A DNA stretch of 64,000 nt from the NCBI GenBank assembly GCA_973895155.1, contig OZ316891.1, forward strand, positions 4,402,001 through 4,466,000. The letters run 5' to 3'. A model generated the notes under the pieces. It ran no database searches. It had not been told where the DNA came from and saw only the letters and a list, made by a program, of their open reading frames with translations. Position 1 is the first letter of the stretch, and the number at the start of each line of letters is the position of its first letter. This stretch comes from Marsupella aquatica. Lineage: Eukaryota > Marchantiophyta. Position numbers and translations under genes: made by a program. Below are positions 1-10,300 of the stretch, piece after piece.

Positions 1-179
1 GGTGTTGTGTGTATGCTTTGTCTAGGCAAAGGCGCCATTTCAAGGGACGTATCGGGTGCGGACTAATGGTAGGGATTGCCACCCATCGCATGTCACAAGG
101 TTCTATCGCATCGATGGCTTGAAAGCCCCAAGCCGGGAGTTAGTCCGAGTCACTAACTAAGGGAAAATTCCAGCGGTGG
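1..179 (+). repeat. Fragment of a family-C LTR, cut by element A
   Basis: This stretch is the reverse complement of about 34107-34286, inside the family-C solo LTR, with scattered mismatches (for example the shared GACAAAGCATACACAC and GGGAAAATTCCAGCGG blocks). Homology stops exactly at 179/180, where the LTR of element A begins, so A inserted into, or recombined with, a family-C LTR here. The expected continuation (AAAATAAATATACC at the homologous place) is not found on the other side of element A. Confidence 0.85.
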
Positions 180-308
180 TGTCACTTGCCTCTCCAACGG
201 TTAATACGTGCAAACCGCACTTTTCTTCGCTTAAACCGTTGGTATCGTATTACGGGGTCGTGGAGGGACGCTATTTGGATTCTTTTCACACCAGGATGAG
301 TATTTTGG

Positions 309-324
309 TTTCCGCTCCCGGAAA
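309..324. promoter_or_regulatory. LTR palindrome TTTCCGCTCCCGGAAA (A, 3' LTR)
   Basis: 16-bp interrupted palindrome TTTCCG-CTCC-CGGAAA near the 3' edge of the LTR (element orientation). Copies or variants occur in the other A LTR (11147-11162), in the old A-like fragment (42688-42703) and in family B (15456, 26297, 47049, 31837). Conservation with changing central bases suggests a protein-binding site. Confidence 0.6.
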
Positions 325-1290
325 TGTAGGTTTTGATCAAGTCTACCGACTACCCTCACCCCACAGCTTTTGATCAAGTCCTGCCGACTACCCCACTACA
401 CCTTCACTCGGAGTCACCCAAAGAGTGCTGTCACCACCCCTACTCACAAGGCCGACTCAAACCAAGCAAGTTTCTTCAAATCATAGAACGGGAGAACACA
501 ATTCGGAAAGCGAAAAAGGGAGAAGGAACACACAACAAAAGCCCATCAAGTCAAATGTACAGATCCATATCTCTTGGGAAAAACGATACACATTGCATGA
601 GTAACCCGGCCTCCTGCCGTCTACTCAACTCCTGCCTCTCCGGACAATGAGTATGGCTCCCCCTCACTACTCTGAACACGCTTTCAAACTCCTCAGGCTC
701 CACTCTATCCCTCCTTGCTAACTTCACACTGAGTCCCCCTAACTACTTCGGGGCTATCCCCCTAAATACTGAAAAATCACACCAAAGCACCCCTCACAGG
801 GTCACAACGGTGGCGGCTACCCTAGCGGCGCCGCTAAAACCTTGCACTAAGAGAAATCCTTAAACTGAAGAGGAGCATGCGGCACACACATGCTGCTAAA
901 ACCCTAAACCCAAAACAAGGGGGCCGACGGTGCCTTCGACGGCGCCCCAACAGTACACGTGAACCCTGAAAGTGAGAGGCACCCCAAAATGGCCGAAACT
1001 AGGTGCCCTTCCAAGTGCACACCTGAGCTCACCCCTGGATAGCTCTTCTTTTCCTGCTTCCGAATCACTAAGTCGCTCCCTCAACGGACTTCAGACGCCT
1101 GAGTTATGGCCGTTTCCGTACCGCAAAAACATAAGTTCTCCAGGCCATAACTTGCTCATCCTGGCTCCGTTTGAGGAGCGCCGCCTCTTGTTGGAATCAG
1201 CTCCGCGAGCTCATCCCAACAAGCCCATGAGTGACCCCCCACTAAAATGTTGGAAATCTGGAGGCCGTACACCCACGTCCGTACGCCTAT

Positions 1291-3147
1291 CTAATCCTCC
1301 TCTTCTTCTTCGCTCTCGGTGCCCGGACTTGTGCCCCGTGAGTGGTCCTCCTCCTCATCACTCACGGGAGTGAGTGCCACCGTACTTTTCTTCTTCTTCG
1401 ACGGAGTACTCTTAGTGCTGCTGCTCCCGCGCTTCCTCAAAGCAGCCAAGGCCTGCCACGCCTTGATGTACCCCTCACCAATTGTGTCCTTCCAGAGGGT
1501 AGCCTCTTCTCCGGACCGCAACTCCAACGGTAGAACTTGCCCCGTGGCCATGGGAGTCCCGGGGGTGACAGACCTGGGTGGCATCCCCGTACTGACCTGA
1601 GCCTCCCGTAACGATTTCCGTACCTCCCGGAGCTTCTTCTCCAAGCTCTTACTCTTCTCCTGACTCTTCTTGGCTCCATCCAACAAGGGTCCATACTTCC
1701 CACTAACCTCCTTCACCACCATCTCGATAGCTTGGGAGATCACATCCGGGGAAAGTGTGGAGCCAGGTGTGCCGGGACTCTTCCGTTTCCCTAGACTCAG
1801 GGCCTCACTTCTCTTCGCTCGTGTCTCAAAGGCTGCCACCTGACTCCGTAGTGCTCCCACCTGGTTCCTCCACTCCATCACTTCTCCAGAATTTTGCTTC
1901 TCTTTGGCCAATGCTTGCCTCAACGCTCCTACTTCTTCTGCTTCCTTGGCCTTGGTGGACAAAGCTCCCTTCAAGTTGGTGATCTCTACGTGAGCTGCAT
2001 TGATGTGCCTGACCTTCTCATGAATGGTCTGCTCCTTGGTCTTGATCACCTCCTTCAGTGACAGGATGCTCTGCTCTAACGTCTCTACTTTGACTGTGGC
2101 GTGCTTGAGAGACTCCCTCAATGCGTGGACTAGCTTGAGTCCCTCGTGGACTCCCTCTCTGAAATCCCGTAGCTCTGCCAAGTAAACATCCGGAATGTTG
2201 TATTCCAGAGGCTGTTTCGGATCTCCCACGAGTGATTCAAGCCACTCCAATGTGCAATCATCCTCCTGGTTCTCTTCTTCTCTATTATCCTCCCCACCAG
2301 CAGACAATGATTCCTCCGTGAGCTTCCCTAAAACGGTAGTGGCAATACTCCGGATCTCCGTGGTGAGAGATGATCCCGTGTCTTCATGCCCCGGAGAACC
2401 AATCAACCCTTCTGCCCTGGCCAATACAAATGACCCCATCAAATGTACAGCCCCACCTGGTTTCACACTCCCGGGCTCAGCGGCCAATAGCTTCTTCAAT
2501 CCGTAGCACCACCATCCGTACACATGGGCTGGGTAGTTCTTGATGTCCATAGCTACCACGAAATGCTCCTCATTCAGCACTCCGGATTGCACGTTGCCAA
2601 GAACCCGTTGATGCACCTTGGCCAGGAAGCCCTTATACTCAACATCCTTGACAGCAGAAAGAGGGATGGCGGTGGTGGAGGTAGGATTGGTCACCCAAGT
2701 GGCCACCATTTTCAACGTGAGTTCTCCCCTGATATTCCGAGGTGTGAATGAGAATTTCTGATTCTCAAGAAACAATAGCTTAGCCAACTCCACATGGGGC
2801 ACTACACGTTTGAGACATTCAAAGTAGATTCCCTCCGTTCGGAACTCCATCCCGGCCTCAATGTCCCAGCTCTTCCCTGAAGGGATGGTAATCTCCACCT
2901 TCATGAATTCTGTAAGCCCGGTGGCTTGGAAAATGTTCCGACAATCCTCCATCACCTTGGTGGAGGTCTTGGGATAAATTCGACGAAAAATCTTCCTACC
3001 CACCGGTGAGGAACCCGCTGCCAATCCCGTGCTCATCATAACTTCTCTCTCTTCCCTTTCCCGTGTAATCCGAGTCTCCACGTAGTCACGGTAAGCAGCC
3101 TTGTATCTCCGAATGCGTGACGCACTAAACTCTGGTTGATCTAGCAT
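1291..3147 (-). CDS. LTR-encoded coiled-coil protein, 3' LTR copy (618 aa)
   Basis: Second copy of the LTR ORF, downstream of gag-pol. Protein layout matches the 5' LTR copy: globular N-terminal half, long central coiled coil, basic motif near residue 590, acidic C terminus. Its ATG (3145-3147) is about 1250 nt from the LTR 5' edge, behind the GC-rich repeat arrays. The C-terminal segment containing GEEATLWKDTIGEGYIKAWQ recurs in a diverged form at 43327-43560, showing that the ORF is an old, inherited part of this LTR type and not a chance open frame. Function unknown. Confidence 0.8.
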   Translation of the reverse strand: MLDQPEFSASRIRRYKAAYRDYVETRITREREEREVMMSTGLAAGSSPVGRKIFRRIYPKTSTKVMEDCRNIFQATGLTEFMKVEITIPSGKSWDIEAGMEFRTEGIYFECLKRVVPHVELAKLLFLENQKFSFTPRNIRGELTLKMVATWVTNPTSTTAIPLSAVKDVEYKGFLAKVHQRVLGNVQSGVLNEEHFVVAMDIKNYPAHVYGWWCYGLKKLLAAEPGSVKPGGAVHLMGSFVLARAEGLIGSPGHEDTGSSLTTEIRSIATTVLGKLTEESLSAGGEDNREEENQEDDCTLEWLESLVGDPKQPLEYNIPDVYLAELRDFREGVHEGLKLVHALRESLKHATVKVETLEQSILSLKEVIKTKEQTIHEKVRHINAAHVEITNLKGALSTKAKEAEEVGALRQALAKEKQNSGEVMEWRNQVGALRSQVAAFETRAKRSEALSLGKRKSPGTPGSTLSPDVISQAIEMVVKEVSGKYGPLLDGAKKSQEKSKSLEKKLREVRKSLREAQVSTGMPPRSVTPGTPMATGQVLPLELRSGEEATLWKDTIGEGYIKAWQALAALRKRGSSSTKSTPSKKKKSTVALTPVSDEEEDHSRGTSPGTESEEEEED

Positions 3148-3570
3148 CCATGCATCCCGAAATCAATTTCTCAATCACCAATCCCGTCACCCGTGGCAAT
3201 GTCAATTCCCTGGCCCGAAACAGCCCCCGTAGCCCGATCACTTAAATTCTCTCAATTTCCCGTCACTACTCCGTGCGGCCGCCACTAATGCCTGGAAGAA
3301 TGACGCCAGCAAGCCCCACTAATCCACCATGAAAGAGAGAGCTTCAAAAATAATTAGAATCTGGAGAGAGCTTCCGGCAAGAGAGAGAAGAACCCCGTTT
3401 TTGCTTTCGGCAATGAGAGGGTCGTGCAAAAGGAAGAGGGAAAGAAAAAGGAAGGAAAAAAAAATAGAACCGAAAAAACTCCTGGCGCCTTCGCCATGCG
3501 CCCCGGCCCATTTCTCGGGCCTTACCCTTGCGTCCTCCTGCGCGCGGCCCTATGCAGGGCGCGCGGCCAT

Positions 3571-3897
3571 TCCTCCCGGCTCGCGGGAGGCCCTTCAACT
3601 CCCCCCCGCTCGCGTGATCCTCCCAGCTCGCGGGAGGCCCTTTAACTCCCCCCCGCTCGCGTGATCCTCCCAGCTCGCGGGAGGCCCTTTAACTCCCCCC
3701 CGCTCGCGTGATCCTCCCAGCTCGCGGGAGGCCCTTTAACTCCCCCCCGCTCGCGTGATCCTCCCAGCTCGCGGGAGGCCCTTTAACTCCCCCCCGCTCG
3801 CGTGATCCTCCCAGCTCGCGGGAGGCCCTTTAACTCCCCCCCGCTCGCGTGATCCTCCCAGCTCGCGGGAGGCCCTTTAACTCCCCCCCCCCCGCTC
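3571..3897. repeat. 47-bp GC-rich tandem array, 7 units (3' LTR of A)
   Basis: Unit of 47 bp containing GCTCGCGGGAGGCCC, TTTAACTCCCCCC and CGCTCGCGTGATCC. Seven copies of the GCTCGCGGGAGGCCC core are visible; the first is slightly different (TTCAAC). The array lies between the LTR 5' end and the LTR ORF, in what would be its leader. Confidence 0.9.
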
Positions 3898-3906
3898 GCT
3901 TGCTCT

Positions 3907-4036
3907 CCTTCAGCTCGCGGAGCCTCATTAATTGCCCGGGCACGCAGCCCTATGGGCTCGCGAGGCAGCCCCTTCAGCTCGCGGAGCCCCATTAATCGCC
4001 CGGGCACGCAGCCCTATGGGCTCGCGAGGCAGCCCC
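3907..4036. repeat. 64-bp tandem duplication next to the 47-bp array
   Basis: Two copies of a 64-bp unit (starting at 3907 and 3971) with CAGCTCGCGGAGCC, ATTAAT, CCCGGGCACGCAGCCC and GGGCTCGCGAGG. The unit shares its CAGCTCGCGG core with the neighbouring 47-bp array, so both may stem from the same seed. The same pair is present in the other LTR. Confidence 0.85.
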
Positions 4037-4082
4037 TCTTTCTCTCGGACGGCCACTAATGGGACTCGCCCTCCTGAGGAGG

Positions 4083-4096
4083 GATTTATTTAAAAA
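4083..4096 (-). promoter_or_regulatory. Possible TATA region in A LTR
   Basis: On the minus strand this reads TTTAAATAAATCC, about 305 bp inside the LTR 5' end and about 940 bp upstream of the LTR ORF. If it is the core promoter, the LTR ORF lies in R-U5 and would be the first ORF of the genomic transcript. The same sequence is in the 5' LTR near 14780-14793. Only an A/T-rich motif is seen; there is no direct evidence of a start site. Confidence 0.3.
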
Positions 4097-4363
4097 AAAA
4101 CCCCCCCCTCTCCTGACTTTGCAATGGGGGTCTCAACAATAGCTCTTGAAGCAAAACGGTAAGTCCTATGGGGCTGGTCCTGGCTAGTTTCAAGGTCCCA
4201 AAATATTTGCCCACTTAGGTCGCCGCAAATCTTAGAACTATTATGAGAGAAAGAATATAAAGTCACCTGGGGCATCATCAACCTATAATGACGGAATTAA
4301 CTAAAAATTAAAAAATGGCTTATTTACATTGACTATTAACAAGGTATCGGCCTTTGCAACCAG

Positions 4364-7300
4364 TTATGTGTGACTTCCCGTGACGGGGTACCCGTCACAT
4401 AGCTCCTCTCTTAATTGCGAAGCGCCCCCGCGAGCACCATACTCTTCCTCCGTGTAGTACTTCTTTAGGCGCTCTTGATTGATCCGTGTGTTGAGTAGTT
4501 GCCCCTCCAATGTCTTGAGTTGAACCGAGCCGTTGGAGTAGACGGCATCCACTACGTAGGGTCCCATCCACCGTGTATGCAACTTCCCGGGGAAATGCAT
4601 GAAGCGGCTATCGTAGAGGAGCACCAAATCTCCCTCCTCAATGGACACACGACGGAGACGGGAATCGTAATGTGACTTGCGTTTGCCTTGCTCCTGCTCC
4701 GTATGTGTCAAAGCCTCTTCTCGTGTCTCCGTGAGTTGCTCCAACTGTTGGATCCGTGAAGCGACACTTTCTTCTGCCCCTTCCCTTTCCCGTGTTAGGA
4801 TTCGAATGGTTGGAACCTCAAATTCCACCGGCACAAGAGAGTGTTGTCCAAACACAAGGAAATAGGGGCTGTGGCCCGTGGTAGTCTTGTGAGCCAGGTT
4901 GTAAGCGTAAGTGGCAGCCAACAACTTCAAATCCCAATCGGTCTTGTGAGCGGATACCGTTTTGTTGAGGATCTTGCCCATGATCCCGTTGGCTCTCTCA
5001 GTGAGCCCGTTGGCTCGAGGGTGGTACGGAGTGGTCTTCCTATGTGAGATCAAGTAGTTCTCCGTCAAACGTTCAATCGTATGATTGAGGAAGTGAGTAC
5101 CCCTGTCACTTACCAACTCCAATGGTGGACCAAATCGTGTAAAAATCTGCTCATACAAAAAACGTGCCGTGGTGTTGGCATCATCCTTGGCAGTAGCTCG
5201 GGCCTCCACCCACTTGGTGGCATAGTCCGTTGCAAGAATGATGTAGCGCTTCCTCCCTCTTCGTGTGATGGGAGTGAAAGGGCCAATGAAGTCCACCCCC
5301 CACTTCTCAAAGGGTGCAAGAGGAAGTATGGGCACCAATGGGTGTCGTGAGGAGGGCCCTGGTTTGCCTTGACGCTGGCACGGATCACATCGCTGGATGT
5401 ACCGGTGTACATCCCGAAAGAGAGTTGGCCACCAATATCCAGCATCTAGTATTTTCCTTGCGGTGGTCTCCCGTGCAAAGTGGCCACCAGCTTCCTCCTC
5501 ATGTAATGCTGCCATGACTGTACGTATCTCCGCTTCCTCCAAACAACGACGAAGTCGGCCATCCATGCCGTACTTGTGAAGTACTCCCTTCACAAGCAAG
5601 TAGGGACCTGTCTTACGCAAAAACACTGCTGCTCTCTCCGGGCCCAAACGTGAGGGAACTCTAGCCGTGCGGAGAAATTCCAAAATTTCTCCATACCAAG
5701 TAGTGGCCTCTGTATTCACGCTGAACACTTCCTCATCCGGGAACCGATCATCAATCTCCTGGGAGTCAGATGCTCCCTCAATACGGGAGAAGAAGTCTGC
5801 ATTGCTATGACTCTTCCCCGATCTTACTCTCACCTCATAGTTGAACTCTTGTAGCAACAAAACCCAACGTGCAATTCTCCCGGACAGATCTGGCTTGTTG
5901 ACCATGTATTTCAAGCTGTTGTGATCCGTGTGGAACACAACCTTGTACCCCAACAAATAATGACGATACTTCTTACAAGCGTAGATGATACCAAGTGCCT
6001 CCCTATCGGTGGGTGAGTAGTTTTTCTCTGCCGGGGCCAACTGCCTACTGGCAAAGTAGATGGGATGGTCTCTTCCATCATCATCTAACTGACTCAAAAC
6101 GGCACCGATGCAAAATCCTGATACGTCTACGTAAACATGGAATTCCTTATTCCAATTGGGCGTAATGAGCACGGGGGCCTCTAGCAATCGTTTCTTCAAT
6201 TCATCAAAAGCAGCCTGACGGGAAGGAGTAGGTTCAAACTCACTTCCTTTTTTCAACATGGAAGTGAGTGGCATGGCTACCTTGGCAAAGTCTTTGATGA
6301 AGCGTCGGTAGTAGCCAACACACCCCAAGAACCCTCTCACTTCCTTCACATTCTTGGGAAATGAGACTGCTACCCACACGGCGACCTTCTCACGATCAAC
6401 TTCAATCCCTCGTGCAGACACTTTGTGGCCCAATAGGATTCCCTCCTCAATTCCAAAGAAACATTTCTCCGGATGCAGCTTCAGGCAAGTCTCCCGGCAC
6501 CGCTGAAAAGTCAACCGTAAGTGTTCCGGATGCTTGACTCGTTTGCCGTAGACAGCAAAGTCATCAATAAAGATCTCCAAGAACCTGCGTAAAAAGTCAT
6601 GAAATATATTCATCATGAGCCGTTGGAACATGCCAGGGGCATTGCACAACCCAAAAGGCATTCTCCGGAATGCAAAAATCCCCCACTCTGTTGTGAAAGC
6701 CGTCTTGAGTTGGTCCTCCTCCCGTATCCAGATTTGGTTGTACCCAGAGTAGCCATCCAAGAAGCTGTATATCTCCCAACCTGCTACCATGTCCAACACG
6801 ATATCCGTGAACGGTAGCGGGTAGTGATCCTTCTTGGTCGCATCATTCAACTTTCGAAAATCTTGGCACACCCGTATTTTCACCTTCCCGTCTGGCCCCT
6901 TTTTCTTGGGCACGATTACGATGGGTGACACCCACTCACTATGCATGACCGGATAAATGAATCCTGCATCCAACAAACGGTCAATCTCCTCCTTCACCAT
7001 GAGTGAGTATTTGGGGTTGAGGCGGTATTGGCGTTGCCTCACAGGTCGTGCTCCTGACATCAGGTCAATGCTGTGCTCACCAAACTCAGGTGGCACTCCT
7101 TTCAAATCTTGGTGGCTCCACGCAAATACGTCTTGGTACTCTTTCAACAATTCCTGAATCGTGCGTTGCTCCGTAGCATCCAACTTACTACCAATGTTGA
7201 GTGTCTTGCCCTCACCCACTTCCACCTTTGTGTACTGCTCCGGCCTGATCACGTCCAACTTGTTGCGTGTCTCCTCATCAAAGGTTTCTTCCAACCGTGC

Positions 7301-10300
7301 GAGCCTCATCCCTCCATACACCGGTGCATCACTCTCCTCCTGGTCTGGTCGGGATGGAGGTGGATCCTTTGTCACATGGGCCATTATTTCTTCAACGTCA
7401 GATTCTTTGTAATGTGACAATAGCTCCTCTCTAAAGTCATCATCCAGGATGTCATTCAAAAACTGCTCTCTTTGCTCATCATCAAACATGATCGTGTGGG
7501 CTTGCATTTCCACCTCCTCGGGGTGATCCTCTGCCTCCCTATCATGAATCTCTAGAGGTTCAGCCTCCACAATTTTGCTTCGCTCGTCTTCCATCTCTTC
7601 TAGAACAGCGTGCACTTGGCTAACTGATTCCTCTACTGCATGCTCTTGAGTAGCAACTCCGGGGCCAAAAACATCTTCCTCCGTGAGGTGAGAAATCAGT
7701 TTCACCATGTATACTTCATCCTCGTCTTCATCTGAGGTGACCTCTGAATCATATTCCTCCTCCATAGTCGTAGTCTCCCCGTGAGGTGACTCCGCTGACC
7801 ATGGAATAGTGATAGTGGGGATACCAAACCGAAACTGCCGTTTGCCCCAATCACTTGTGACCTTGGCCACATACAACCATGGCCTGCCAATTAAAATGGG
7901 AAAACCGTACGGCCGAACGGGTCGCATCACCAAATAGTTGAGGGGGAAAGATTTTCCCCCAATCATTGTTGGAATCTTGGTGAGACACCCCAACGGCACC
8001 ACCCGTGCACCATCAGCCAACCTCATGGCACGTGCCGGTGGTTCTAACTCTGTATACCCCAACCGGTTTGCCGTCTCCTCAGTCATGATGTTGACTCCCG
8101 AGCCCCCGTCCACCGGTACAAACCGTATTGCACATCCATTGATGTCCACCGTGAGTTCTGGGGCACCCAAATCCTCCGTGACCCAGTTGACTTGTATGGG
8201 GTCAGCCCCAACTTTGGGTAACCTTCTTCTACGTCTCCTCCTCATGAGAATCTCCTTGACTTGGCGACGGTATAGGGAGCTATCCCGTAATAGTTGACCA
8301 ATTGTGGCACTGACTGGGCAATCCAGAATGTCTTGAGCAATGTTGTACGCGGTTGCAGGAGGTATGGGTGGGATGACCTCTTCTCCCGGTTTCCAACGAA
8401 CAACCCTCTCCTCCGCTTTCTTTCTGGCCTTTGCCTCCTCCATGTCTTTGTCAATGGCCGCTTGCATGGCTTGTGCTTCTAGCTCCTCCAACTGCTTACG
8501 TACCTCTTCTCCCACCTTCGGATAGAACAACTTGGGGTTGTCCCGATCAAAGTCACTATCCTCCATGGGTGGCACCTCCGGTTCGTGTGAGGTACCCGAT
8601 GTGGAAGCTTGATGCACCTCCTTGTACTTCTGCTTGAGCTCGGACTTGCCCTTCTTTTTGCCGGATCGAGTGGAGACTCGGTAACAAGAGTAATGCCTTC
8701 TCTCCTCGTCGCTGTCTTCCTCCGGTAGATTCTCAGCATGAGTCCACTCATGACTTGGGGGTGAGGGGTTAGCAACTTCAACTTCCGTAGATGTTGCAAC
8801 AACAACCACCGGTATCTCAACAACTGGAGATACTACAACGACTAGCGGTACCACCTCCTCCGTTATGGTGGTCATCCTTTGCTTGGGAATGTTCACTACG
8901 GTTTCTTCTCTTCTAGTGATTAGAGGGGTGTCGACTGCTTCCGTGGTGAGAAAGTTGACGCTAGCTTCTTTCAGAGGAGGTGGCGGCCCCTTCTTCTCTT
9001 GTGCCCCAATCGGTTGAGCCTTGAACGCCTCCAAGGTTGGGCAGTGTGGTGCAAGATGACCCTCCCCCTTGCATAGTTGACACAGCCGGGCAAAATCTCC
9101 ATTGCCTTGACGGGTGGGCTCTGGGCACACATTAGCGTAGTGGCCCGCCACTCTACAATTGTAACAAATAGGGATCTTCCTCACTCCAGGGTACGGTGGT
9201 CGATTCCCTGGGTTAGCGTTGGGATAGTTGGAGTATGCGGGTGCTCCGGCGTTTGTTGAAACTCCATGAATGCTCCGTGGTCCCGGGTTGAGAGGTTGTA
9301 CACTATACACGTTGGCCTCTGGTGGCTCCTCCATGAAGTACTCTATTGGCCCTTCCGCTGCATATGAAGGATTTGAGTAGCTTGCCCCCTCAACATCCTC
9401 CTCCCGTACTTGGAAAACCTTGGCTGGTTCTCCCGCTGGGCACTCCTTCGGGGCATGACCAAACTTCATGCACTTGGTGCACCACACATTGGCTCTCTCC
9501 ACCGGAACTTTTCTCCTCTCAGGTTTGAGTCCGGCAAAATGTACTTTCAACGCTTTCATTTGCTCCGTCAGCTCATCATATCTGGCCTCTTGCTCCTTCA
9601 GGCGTCTTGCCGTAGACAATGGTGTAACGGCCACCGTGGGTAGTATCACTTCACGGTGAGAGGACTTCTTGACTTTCTTTGACAACTTCTTCTTCTTCCT
9701 CCTTCGTCTTTCAGCTTCTGACTCCGTAGTGTCTGACTCTGTAGTACTCTCAGAATCCTCAGATTCATCACTACTATCTGAATCAGATCCACTCGACTCC
9801 TCACTGGAGGAACTGTCAACCGGCTTCAGCTTCTTTCTTCGGCAACGCTTGCTTGTGGCATCAGCTGCGGTGTATGACTCCGCTGCTGCAATAGCTTCAG
9901 CCAATGTGGTTGGCTTGGCTTGACGTACAAAGAACCCCATCTTGCTTGGTAGGGCAGCCACAAACCAGGCTTGACGCATAGCATCATCGGTACGGGCTTG
10001 GATCCGACGTACCAGCTTTTGGAACCTTTGCAAAAACCTCCGTAATGACTCCTTCTTCTTCATCCTGAGTTGGCCCACCTTTAATAGTGAGGTGGCCTCC
10101 ACTCCTATGGATCTGAACTCCTTCAAGAAGGCTTGCTTGAACAGAGCCCAATCAGCTTTCACGTTGGCCAACAACGAAATGAACCATGGACCTGCCTCCC
10201 CTCTCATCATTCCAGGAATGATAGTGAGCTTATGTGCAGACTCCCCATTAGCTTCGGCAATCCCTTCAAACTCCTCAATCCATTCGTCTGGATCATCCTT

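Larger units (their letters stand above)
180..4399 (-). repeat. 3' LTR of element A (4220 bp)
   Basis: Starts (element orientation) at TGTGACGGGTACCCCGTCAC directly after the polypurine tract and ends AAGTGACA at position 180. The last 11 codons and stop of gag-pol lie inside this LTR. Layout in element orientation: terminal hairpin, possible TATA region, 64-bp and 47-bp GC-rich tandem repeats, 618-codon ORF, then about 1.1 kb of non-coding DNA with a TTTCCGCTCCCGGAAA palindrome and a terminal stem. Confidence 0.93.

Noticed and set aside
1291-3147. LTR ORF of element A as an Env-like protein
   Set aside because: No signal peptide, transmembrane segment or cleavage site; coiled coil alone is not enough.
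3783-4007. Minus-strand ORF over the GC-rich LTR repeats
   Set aside because: A product of the tandem repeats; differs in frame content between the LTR copies and has no independent support.
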